A DNA stretch of 39,864 bases from Bacteroidia bacterium. GTDB taxonomy: Bacteria > Bacteroidota > Bacteroidia > Chitinophagales > Saprospiraceae. Where the stretch lies: positions 1-39,864 of the forward strand of contig JAUIKE010000064.1 in NCBI GenBank assembly GCA_030430845.1, written 5' to 3'. Positions 16,149 to 23,215 of this stretch are shown in pieces. The notes beneath the pieces were generated by a model that worked only from the letters and a program-made list of their open reading frames with translations, ran no database searches and was not told the origin of the DNA. A program made the position numbers and the translations under genes. Position 1 is the first letter of the stretch. Each line of letters starts with the position of its first letter.

Positions 16149-17744
16149 ATGATAAAAAAGATAGACTGGTTCGTACTCACTTCATTTATCCCACCCTTTG
16201 TGGTGGCCTTTATGATCGCAGGTTTTGTGCTGTTGATGCAGACCCTGTGGTTGTATATAGACGATATAGCCGGGAAGGGCCTTGGATTTTTCCTGGTGAT
16301 GGAGTTGTTGGGGTACAAAATAGTGGGGCTGGTACCCTTGGCTATGCCTATTGCCGTTTTGATCTCCTCGGTAATGGTCATGGGAAATATGGCAGAGCGC
16401 TATGAATTGTCAAGTTTTAAATCGGCGGGAGTGCCGCTTTTTCGGGTTATGCGTTCGCTCATTGTATTTGGGGTTTTTGCAGCCTGGGTATCTTATTTTT
16501 GTTCTGATTATGTGATTCCGAAGGCTAATTTGAAGTTTGGTTCCCGGATGTACGATATTACCAAGCAAAAGCCGGCACTGCGGCTGGACGCGGGTGTTTT
16601 TAACTATGATTTTCAGGGATATGCCATCCATATTGGAGAAAAAGGAGCAGATGGGAGGAGCATTAAGGATGTTTTGATCTATGATCATTCGCTGCAGAGC
16701 AAGGGGCAGTTTTCTCAGATCAGTGCAAAGGAGGGAGAAATGTATCCCAGCGAGGACGGCCAATTTTTCATCATGCGTTTGAGGGATGGGTACCAGTATA
16801 TGGAGACGCGCCCCCGGGCTGCTGTCGGCCCAGAGCGGGATTATCCTTTTGTGCGAACCTCTTTTGATCAATGGACCAAGATCTTTGACCTCAGCGAGTT
16901 TGAATTAAACTCAACGGATGAGGAGATGTTCAAGCACAACCGGAGCATGATGAGCATTGCCCAAATGAAGGTGGCGATCGATTCCATCGGACAGAAGATT
17001 AACAATCGGGAAATTACTTATTCTAATTACCTGAGTGGATATTACAATTTTATGGAGATAGATAGCTCCGTACTCAAAGAAGAGGCCGAAGAAGCAGCAG
17101 CCTTGAATAGAATGGTCGAAGAAGTCCAGGAAGGCCCTGTAGAAGATATAGAAAGACCTACTCCTGTGAGAGCCAGAAGACGCGGGGGGAAGCCATTGGA
17201 ACAGCTAAAAGTTTCATCGGACTCGATCAATACCATTATGCTGACCTTTGTTCAGTCGGACCGCTCCCGTTTGCTGAATAAGGCCAAGTCTTTTGCCCGC
17301 AGCATCAAAAACCGCTCTACGGCTGATCAGTATTTTCTTTCGGATATAAAAGAAAGCCGGGTTAAGTTTGTTTATGATCTCCACATGAAATACGGCATGG
17401 CTGTGGTATGCTTCATTTTTATTTTTATCGGAGCTCCTATGGGTGCCATTGTGCGTAAGGGAGGCTTTGGATATCCCATCCTGATTGCCATTATCTTTTT
17501 TATGTTATTTGTGATATTGATGATCTTTTTCCGTAAAATCGCCGAAAGCTTTTTGATCCCGGCTGCTCTGGCTGCCTGGGTACCTTGTATTGTGATGTTT
17601 CCGATCGGTATCTTTTTGACTTTCAAGGCGATGAATGATTCCAAACTATTTGATTTAGACAGGTTAGCCGCCTTTTTCCGCCGTCTTTTCAAAAAGCGAT
17701 CATCAAGCATGAAAAAAAGTAAAGCACTTGAGCAATCTATTTAA
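16149..17744 (+). CDS. LptF/LptG-family lipopolysaccharide export permease
   Basis: This 531-residue inner-membrane protein has the YjgP/YjgQ layout. Membrane helices lie near residues 10-35, 50-80 and 97-120. A large periplasmic jellyroll-like domain follows (LRLDAGVFNYDFQGYAIHI, VLIYDH), then three helices (about 415-437, 443-467, 472-495). Such permeases pair with the LptB ATPase to extract LPS from the inner membrane and pass it to LptC/LptA. It is longer than the roughly 360-residue enterobacterial proteins because of a charged insertion at about 300-360 (EEAEEAAALNRM, TPVRARRRGGK), a feature I have seen described for Bacteroidota homologues. I cannot tell LptF from LptG. The next gene overlaps its last 17 bases. 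Confidence 0.88.
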   Translation: MIKKIDWFVLTSFIPPFVVAFMIAGFVLLMQTLWLYIDDIAGKGLGFFLVMELLGYKIVGLVPLAMPIAVLISSVMVMGNMAERYELSSFKSAGVPLFRVMRSLIVFGVFAAWVSYFCSDYVIPKANLKFGSRMYDITKQKPALRLDAGVFNYDFQGYAIHIGEKGADGRSIKDVLIYDHSLQSKGQFSQISAKEGEMYPSEDGQFFIMRLRDGYQYMETRPRAAVGPERDYPFVRTSFDQWTKIFDLSEFELNSTDEEMFKHNRSMMSIAQMKVAIDSIGQKINNREITYSNYLSGYYNFMEIDSSVLKEEAEEAAALNRMVEEVQEGPVEDIERPTPVRARRRGGKPLEQLKVSSDSINTIMLTFVQSDRSRLLNKAKSFARSIKNRSTADQYFLSDIKESRVKFVYDLHMKYGMAVVCFIFIFIGAPMGAIVRKGGFGYPILIAIIFFMLFVILMIFFRKIAESFLIPAALAAWVPCIVMFPIGIFLTFKAMNDSKLFDLDRLAAFFRRLFKKRSSSMKKSKALEQSI

Positions 17745-18393
17745 GTTAAACCGTCCATTTATTGTCGCTTATTTGGTATTTCTTCTATTAAGTACCCTGG
17801 GCTTATTTTTAATGAAAAAAGGAGATCTGGTATTATTTTTTAGTCAGAACCGCTCCCTTATTGGAGATGAGCTATTCAAATTGGTCACATTTCTGGGCGA
17901 CGGTATTTTTTTTGGGTTCTTTGCACTGATCTTTCTCTTTTTCAAATATAGATATGCCGTTGTAACCGCTCTGTTGGGGCTTACGGTTATGTTAGTCAGT
18001 TTCACCGCTAAATCAATCTTTGCATTGGATCGCCCCTTGCCTTACTTTCAAAAAACGGGTATGGCGGATCAATTGACCTTCGTGGCAGGGGTAGATGTAC
18101 ATACCGGAGCGACCAGCTTTCCTTCCGGCCATACGATGACGGCCTTTGCTTTGTATGCACTTCTTGCGTTTTTTTTACGAGAAAAAAAGTGGATCGGCTT
18201 TTTTTTGTTGACAATAGCCGTGGGAGTGGGCGTTTCGAGAGTTTACCTGGTTCAGCATTTTTTACAGGATGTTTACCTGGGCTCCTTGATAGGGCTTGGA
18301 TTAGCCATCCTTTGGTATTGGATTCAGAAAGGCTGGAAAAAAGAATGGCTGGATCGTAATTTATGCTTATCCTTGAAGCGAAAACGCGTATAA
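17728..18393 (+). CDS. PAP2-family membrane phosphatase
   Basis: The 221-residue product has about six membrane helices and the three PAP2 signature motifs: KSIFALDRP (K-x6-RP), PSGH, and SRVYLVQHFLQD (SR-x5-H-x3-D). Such enzymes remove phosphate from lipid substrates such as undecaprenyl diphosphate, phosphatidate or lipid A at the outer face of the inner membrane. The start is a TTG inside the end of the LptF/G gene (17-bp overlap), and its stop shares one base with the next ATG (TAATG). The three genes are therefore translationally coupled. Being next to an LPS permease makes lipid A or carrier-lipid dephosphorylation plausible, but the substrate cannot be read from sequence. Confidence 0.88.
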   Translation: MSNLFKLNRPFIVAYLVFLLLSTLGLFLMKKGDLVLFFSQNRSLIGDELFKLVTFLGDGIFFGFFALIFLFFKYRYAVVTALLGLTVMLVSFTAKSIFALDRPLPYFQKTGMADQLTFVAGVDVHTGATSFPSGHTMTAFALYALLAFFLREKKWIGFFLLTIAVGVGVSRVYLVQHFLQDVYLGSLIGLGLAILWYWIQKGWKKEWLDRNLCLSLKRKRV

Positions 18394-19337
18394 TGAAACA
18401 ATACGAAACTCAACGACTTCTCCTCCGTGAATTCAACCCCGCTATTCGGGAGCGTTTGGAAAAAAAAGGTGAAAAAGAAATGGCCGCCTTTTTCGGGAGC
18501 AATAATTATCTGGAATTGTTGAGCTTTCAAGATCAGTTTTTGGATTCATTTATCGACACCCACCGACAAACTTTCCGGCATTGGCTATTATTAAGTAAGG
18601 AAGAAAATCGAGTAATCGGAGATTGTGGTTTTCATCGATGGGCAAAAATTCATCAATGGGCAGAGGTAGGCTATGGCTTGCGTTCTTTATCCGATCATAA
18701 CAAGGGGCTCATGACGGAGGCCTTGAAAAAGATCATCGAGATCGGTTTTCAGGAAATGGGTTTGAAACGCATTGAAGCTTTTGTTGAAACAGACAATTCC
18801 GCCTCTCTAAAAGTAATTCATAAACTGGGTTTTCGTGCTGAAGGCCGTCATCGGGCTCGCCATGAACAAGGTAAAAAAGACCTGATTGCGTTTAGCCTGA
18901 CGAGAAGGGATGCCCCTCACGTTTCAGAAAGCCTGCCAGAATTGGTAGACGGTTTTGAGCGACAAACATTACCTGTTAACCAATGGAACCACAAAGCTCA
19001 CCTGGAAGTTGGCTTGTGGTATTTATTACAGCATGATTGGTCGCCGGCACTCCTTAAAATGCGCAACGGCATCATCGCCTATAATTTGATATGGGGAAAG
19101 TCAAACACCTCTTCGAGTGGTTATCACGAAACCCTCACACAGTTCTGGCTGCGCATTTTGGAGTCTTATCTCAAAAAAAATCCGACAGATTTGCCTTATT
19201 CCCAGCATTGTGATGCTTTATGGATGAGTTCGATTTCAAATGTAGACCTGCCTTTGGAATACTATTCAAGAGATCGCTTGTATTCAGTTAAGGCAAGGGC
19301 GGAGTGGATGGAAGCGGATTTAAAGGCTATTAAATAA
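18393..19337 (+). CDS. Fusion of a RimJ/RimL-type GNAT acetyltransferase and a His-rich helical domain
   Basis: From the ATG at 18393, which overlaps the PAP2 stop by one base, this is a 314-residue protein. Residues 1-170 are a GNAT domain of the RimJ/RimL kind: TQRLLLREF, VIGDCGFHRW, EVGYGLRSLSDHNKGLMTEA (acetyl-CoA loop region) and NSASLKVIHKLGFRAEGRHR. Residues about 180-314 are a second, mostly helical domain with WNHKAHLEVGLWYLL, MRNGIIAYN, YHETLTQFW and DRLYSVKARAEW. I recognise the second part as a family usually encoded as a separate small protein, without known function. Its conserved His and Glu (HKAHL, YHETLT) could bind a metal or ligand. The frame is open nine codons further upstream, but the coupled start is preferred. 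Confidence 0.78.
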   Translation: MKQYETQRLLLREFNPAIRERLEKKGEKEMAAFFGSNNYLELLSFQDQFLDSFIDTHRQTFRHWLLLSKEENRVIGDCGFHRWAKIHQWAEVGYGLRSLSDHNKGLMTEALKKIIEIGFQEMGLKRIEAFVETDNSASLKVIHKLGFRAEGRHRARHEQGKKDLIAFSLTRRDAPHVSESLPELVDGFERQTLPVNQWNHKAHLEVGLWYLLQHDWSPALLKMRNGIIAYNLIWGKSNTSSSGYHETLTQFWLRILESYLKKNPTDLPYSQHCDALWMSSISNVDLPLEYYSRDRLYSVKARAEWMEADLKAIK

Positions 19338-19339
19338 AA

Positions 19340-19371
19340 AAATCCCCCGCCGTCGGCGGGGGATTTTTTTA
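19340..19371. terminator. Bidirectional intrinsic terminator
   Basis: ATCCCCCGCCG and CGGCGGGGGAT form a strong GC stem (19342-19363) with an A-run before and a T-run after. It serves both the GNAT-fusion gene and the convergent symporter gene. Confidence 0.92.
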
Positions 19372-19376
19372 TTTTC

Positions 19377-20927
19377 CTATTTCGTTCTGGCGATTTCACC
19401 AGATTTTACTCTACTTGTATAACTATCGTAGGCCTTTCTCACATTAGGCATCAGGAAGTAAAGCCCCAGTACGTTCGGGAAACACATGGCGAATATCATG
19501 GCATCTCCGAAGTCGAAAACACTTCTGGCCGAGATAGCCGAGCCAATAATAACGAACATACAGAATACGGCTTTGTAAGATATGTCAGCCACCTTGCTTT
19601 CGCCAAATAGGTAGGTCCAGGATTTCAATCCATAGTAAGACCAAGAGATCATAGTTGACAAGGCGAAGAGTATAACGGCAATCGAGAGTACGACCGGGAA
19701 CCAAGAGATGGTTTGTTCAAAAGCCGAAGAAGTTAAGGCAATGGCTGCGTCATTACCGCCTCCCTGGCTGAAAGAAGCATAGGCTTGTTCGGCGCCAATA
19801 TCGCCATAACCGGAGATGATAATAACCAATGCGGTCATGGTACAAACGACTACCGTATCAATGAAGGGCTCCAGTAAGGCAACCACTCCCTCTGAGATAG
19901 GCTCATCGGTTTTTACAGCCGAGTGAGCGATCGATGCAGAACCGATACCAGCTTCATTTGAGAAAGCAGCCCGGCGAAAACCCTGGATCAATACGCCGAT
20001 AATACCACCGTACAGCGCTTTAGCGGAGAAGGCTCCTGCAAAGATCTGACCAAAGGCACTTGGTACCTGTGATAGATTACCGAAAATAACGATTAATGCA
20101 GCACCCACATAAATGGCTACCATGAAAGGAACGATCTTATCGGTTACTCTGGCGATCGATTTGATCCCACCAATGATGATCACCGCTACGATGGCTGCCA
20201 TCACGACTCCAAAGATCCATCCTTGTCCGGCCAGGAAACTATTTTCGCCGCCTGTTACGTCAACAAGTTGTTGGGTGGCCTGGTTGATCTGTACCATATT
20301 CCCGCCTCCGAAAGAACCACCGATACACGCAATAGCAAATAGGACGGCTAATACCTTACCCAGGGTACCGAAACCTTTGCCTTTTTCGGCCAAACCTTTA
20401 GAAAGGTAATACATAGGTCCACCGGAAACAGAGCCATCGGGATTGACATTTCGGTACATCACACCCAGCGAGCATTCCACAAATTTGGATGACATGCCTA
20501 ATATACCGGCCAGGATCATCCAAAAGGTTGCACCCGGCCCACCTAATGAAACAGCAATTGCTACACCTGCGATATTACCAACGCCGACAGTACCGGAAAG
20601 AGCCGCCGTAAGGGCTTGAAAGTGAGATACTTCCCCTGAGTCGTCCGGATTGTCGTATTTACCCCGCACCACATCGATCGCATGCTTGAAAGATCGGATA
20701 TTCACAAACCGCATGTATACGGTAAAAATGATCGCTCCTACAATCAGCCAGATCAATACAAAGGGAATCGTAAAGCCTCCGAGCGTTACGGTAAAGAAAA
20801 CAATGGATTCAATGACATTCGTAACAGGTTCAAAAACCGAATTGATCTTTTCATCAATAGTGCTCTGAGCCTGTGTCAGCAACGGGAAAAAAAGTCCAAA
20901 TAAAGCAAGTATAAACGTTCGTTTCAT
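19377..20927 (-). CDS. Alanine/glycine:cation symporter (AGCS family)
   Basis: This 516-residue membrane protein has about ten helices. Family-specific stretches include [76 protein letters not shown] and [19 protein letters not shown] proteins import alanine or glycine with Na+ (or H+). The N-terminus, [21 protein letters not shown], looks like a cleavable signal peptide ahead of the first core helix. A likely promoter lies 50-80 bp upstream. It is a single-gene unit facing a shared terminator with the previous operon. Confidence 0.93.
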   Translation of the reverse strand: MKRTFILALFGLFFPLLTQAQSTIDEKINSVFEPVTNVIESIVFFTVTLGGFTIPFVLIWLIVGAIIFTVYMRFVNIRSFKHAIDVVRGKYDNPDDSGEVSHFQALTAALSGTVGVGNIAGVAIAVSLGGPGATFWMILAGILGMSSKFVECSLGVMYRNVNPDGSVSGGPMYYLSKGLAEKGKGFGTLGKVLAVLFAIACIGGSFGGGNMVQINQATQQLVDVTGGENSFLAGQGWIFGVVMAAIVAVIIIGGIKSIARVTDKIVPFMVAIYVGAALIVIFGNLSQVPSAFGQIFAGAFSAKALYGGIIGVLIQGFRRAAFSNEAGIGSASIAHSAVKTDEPISEGVVALLEPFIDTVVVCTMTALVIIISGYGDIGAEQAYASFSQGGGNDAAIALTSSAFEQTISWFPVVLSIAVILFALSTMISWSYYGLKSWTYLFGESKVADISYKAVFCMFVIIGSAISARSVFDFGDAMIFAMCFPNVLGLYFLMPNVRKAYDSYTSRVKSGEIARTK

Positions 20928-20973
20928 AATATTTTTAAGTTAGTGATTCGGGTTTTTTTCAAAAAAACGTCCG

Positions 20974-21005
20974 TTAAGGTATTTTTTTCTTTTTATTTAT
21001 TCAAA
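20974..21005 (-). promoter_or_regulatory. Candidate promoter of the symporter gene
   Basis: On the minus strand a TTTG (-33 type, 21002-21005) is followed after 20 bases by TACCTTAA (20974-20981), a 6/8 match to TAnnTTTG. The spacing is as expected. The rest of 20928-21246 contains no gene. It holds a GGTTAGATATTCGATG stretch related to the repeats near 15.8 kb, and the second ACCACCAGAC copy. Confidence 0.35.
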
Positions 21006-21209
21006 GGATTTGAGAATTTATATTGAAGATTAGTAAATGCTTAAACAAAAAATGGGGATATTGTTAACAAAATAGGAGGAGCTTTGGTATTTTGGATATT
21101 GCCTGCCGGCCAAAGCTTTAGCGGGGGTAGGGATGTTGGAGGTTAGATATTCGATGATTTTGTGCACTCATAAGATTGTTACACAGTACACAGTTGCACT
21201 ATTACCCTA

Positions 21210-21238
21210 GACCACCAGACTACTACACTACTAAACTA
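21210..21238. repeat. Short intergenic repeat ACCACCAGAC..., copy 2
   Basis: GACCACCAGACTACTACACT continues with CTACTAAACTA, ending 8 bp before the TTG start of the ECF sigma gene. It matches copy 1 at 16126-16148 in sequence and in placement just ahead of a gene. Confidence 0.6.
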
Positions 21239-21246
21239 TCGATGTC

Positions 21247-21819
21247 TTGAAGAATGATGCTACAGATGAAGAGTTGATTGCCTTATTGGCACAAAACAGC
21301 GATTTGGCGATCGAGCGGATCTTTCAAAAGTATTACGAATACTTATGTAATATCATCTACCGATATCTGAGAGACAGTGCATTGGCAGAAGACATCGCAC
21401 AGGATGTCTTTATGGAGCTTTGGAGAAAGCAGGCGTCAATTCGAATCCAGTCTTCCCTTAAGGCATATTTAAAGCGCGCAGCTGTCAACAGAACGCTCAA
21501 TTTTATCCGGGATAATAAAATAAGCTTTGAAGGCGAAGACGAACTTCCGGGTATTCAAGGTAATATGACTTCGGTAACGGCGCAATTAGAAGCAGAAGAC
21601 CTACAGCAGCAGATCAATCAGGCCATCGATGACTTACCCGAACGTTGCCGGATGATCTTCCTTTTAAGTCGGTTTGAAGACATGAGCTATAAAGAAATAG
21701 CACAAAAACTGGATATCTCCGTAAAAACTGTAGAAAACCAGATATCAAAAGCCCTGAAAATATTGAGAACTGTATTAGGCCCTTTTTTAAGCCTGATGCT
21801 TATTTGGTGGGGTGGATAG
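21247..21819 (+). CDS. FecI-like ECF sigma factor
   Basis: This 190-residue sigma factor has region 2 (IERIFQKYYEYLCNIIYRYL, LAEDIAQDVFMELWRKQ) and region 4 (LPERCRMIFLLSRFEDMSYK, EIAQKLDISVKTVENQISKA). The start must be the TTG at 21247: a stop codon lies five codons upstream, no ATG is in frame before residue 50 or so, and nearby ATGs at 21242 and 21254 are in other frames. It is followed by FecR, a TonB receptor with an N-terminal signalling domain, and a DUF4249 lipoprotein. That is the cell-surface signalling arrangement in which substrate binding at the outer membrane frees this sigma factor. Confidence 0.92.
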   Translation: MKNDATDEELIALLAQNSDLAIERIFQKYYEYLCNIIYRYLRDSALAEDIAQDVFMELWRKQASIRIQSSLKAYLKRAAVNRTLNFIRDNKISFEGEDELPGIQGNMTSVTAQLEAEDLQQQINQAIDDLPERCRMIFLLSRFEDMSYKEIAQKLDISVKTVENQISKALKILRTVLGPFLSLMLIWWGG

Positions 21820-21987
21820 CACTGTTCTAATTGTCATCTTCCAAACGGAGTTTTAAATAAATACCCCTCATTCGTCATTTACCTGACGTAAAGGCGCATA
21901 TAGGTTCAGCGAACAAAGAAAAAATAACTAACTAGTAGGGGTAAAACAAAGTAATGGTGTCCCATACAAAGAGAAACAAAGGAAATT

Positions 21988-22974
21988 ATGGATTACGCTA
22001 AGTTTGTCGCACTGCTCAAAAAGCAAAGCAATAAGGAAAAACTGAGCGAACAGGAGCAAAAGTCTATCGCAGAATGGAAAAGCCGCGATCCCGAAGCCAG
22101 TAGCCAAATTGAAGGCTTGTGGCGTCACAGCGCTGCATACGAGGTCCGCTATCAGGTAGATACAGATAAAGGCTTGCAACGTTTGCGTCAGAAGATGGCG
22201 GAGGAATCTCAGCCTGTGTCCGACAATAAGATGGTCAGGATGTTATCCTGGCGCTGGATCGCTGTTGCTGCTGTTTTGGTCGGTTGTATGATTAGCCTTC
22301 CCTTAATCCTGCAGCCTGAATTGCCTGTATATGAAACCGCTGTGGGAGAAATAGAGGAAGTTAGCTTGCCGGATGGGTCTGTGGTGGTTCTTAATGAGGG
22401 AAGTCGCTTGCAGTTGAGCAGGGCCTTTACAAAAGGTGAAAGAAGAGCAGTTGTACTGGAAGGTGAAGCCTATTTTGATATTCAATCCAATCCTAAAGAC
22501 CCTTTTACGATCACTACTCAAAAAACGGAAGTCCAGGTTCTGGGTACCGAATTCTCTTTGCGGGCTTATCCCGAGGAGGATTCGACTGTTGTAGAGGTGA
22601 ATGAAGGCCTGGTTCGTTTTGCTGACCAAAAAGAGGAATTACTCCTGGAAGCTAATTCCCGTGGAGCTTGTTATCACGAGTCAGAGCTTATGGATAAACA
22701 GGCCTCAGTTGAGCTCACCCGGCCAGACTGGTATCTGCATCGGGCACAATCTTTCAGAGCTGTACCTATTCAACAGCTTTGCGACGTTTTAAAAGAGCGT
22801 TTTCAGGTAGAGCTAAGGTTCTCTGAAGAAATACTCTCTGAAGAATGTTCGATCATCACTTTTTCCATAAAGAAAAATGAATCTTTAGAAAATTTGCTCG
22901 AACGCTTGAAACTAAACCTCCGTATTAAGAAAACCGGCCCCGGCGCCTACCAGATTTTAGAGATATTCTGTTAG
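21988..22974 (+). CDS. FecR-family anti-sigma factor
   Basis: This 328-residue protein has a cytoplasmic N-terminal part that binds the sigma factor (KLSEQEQKSIAEWKSRDPEA), one membrane helix at about 90-108 (WIAVAAVLVGCMISLPLIL) and the periplasmic FecR domain (VSLPDGSVVVLNEGSRLQLS, RAVVLEGEAYFDIQSNPKDP, FTITTQKTEVQVLGTEFSLR). A C-terminal DUF4974 domain follows (FRAVPIQQLCDVLKERFQVE, ENLLERLKLNLRIKK). DUF4974 resembles the STN fold and likely contacts the receptor's signalling domain. The gene lies 168 bp after the sigma gene. The gap contains a small CGTCA...TGACG inverted repeat and no small gene. Confidence 0.94.
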   Translation: MDYAKFVALLKKQSNKEKLSEQEQKSIAEWKSRDPEASSQIEGLWRHSAAYEVRYQVDTDKGLQRLRQKMAEESQPVSDNKMVRMLSWRWIAVAAVLVGCMISLPLILQPELPVYETAVGEIEEVSLPDGSVVVLNEGSRLQLSRAFTKGERRAVVLEGEAYFDIQSNPKDPFTITTQKTEVQVLGTEFSLRAYPEEDSTVVEVNEGLVRFADQKEELLLEANSRGACYHESELMDKQASVELTRPDWYLHRAQSFRAVPIQQLCDVLKERFQVELRFSEEILSEECSIITFSIKKNESLENLLERLKLNLRIKKTGPGAYQILEIFC

Positions 22975-23215
22975 AAAAACTGTAATTTGAGGCGGTAAAA
23001 TGTTTCCCACCTCTGCCATACCCAACCATTAGGAGCAAGAGGGCGTCTATAGTTAATAGAGAACGAATCCCCACAGAATACCCCAAATGAGTAGAAATTT
23101 GTTATACTACTCTTAATTTCATACTAATCTGTATGGGATTACCTGAACAAAACGTTCGAAAATTACTTTTAACAAGAATACTACTAGCATTTTCAGGTCA
23201 CGTGATGATGAAGCA
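22975..23215 (+). other. 241-bp gap between fecR-like and receptor genes
   Basis: No reading frame or strong terminator is seen. A small inverted repeat CATAC-taatct-GTATG lies at 23120-23135, about 80 bp before the receptor start. A sigma-dependent promoter for the receptor would be expected here, but I cannot name its boxes. Confidence 0.4.
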
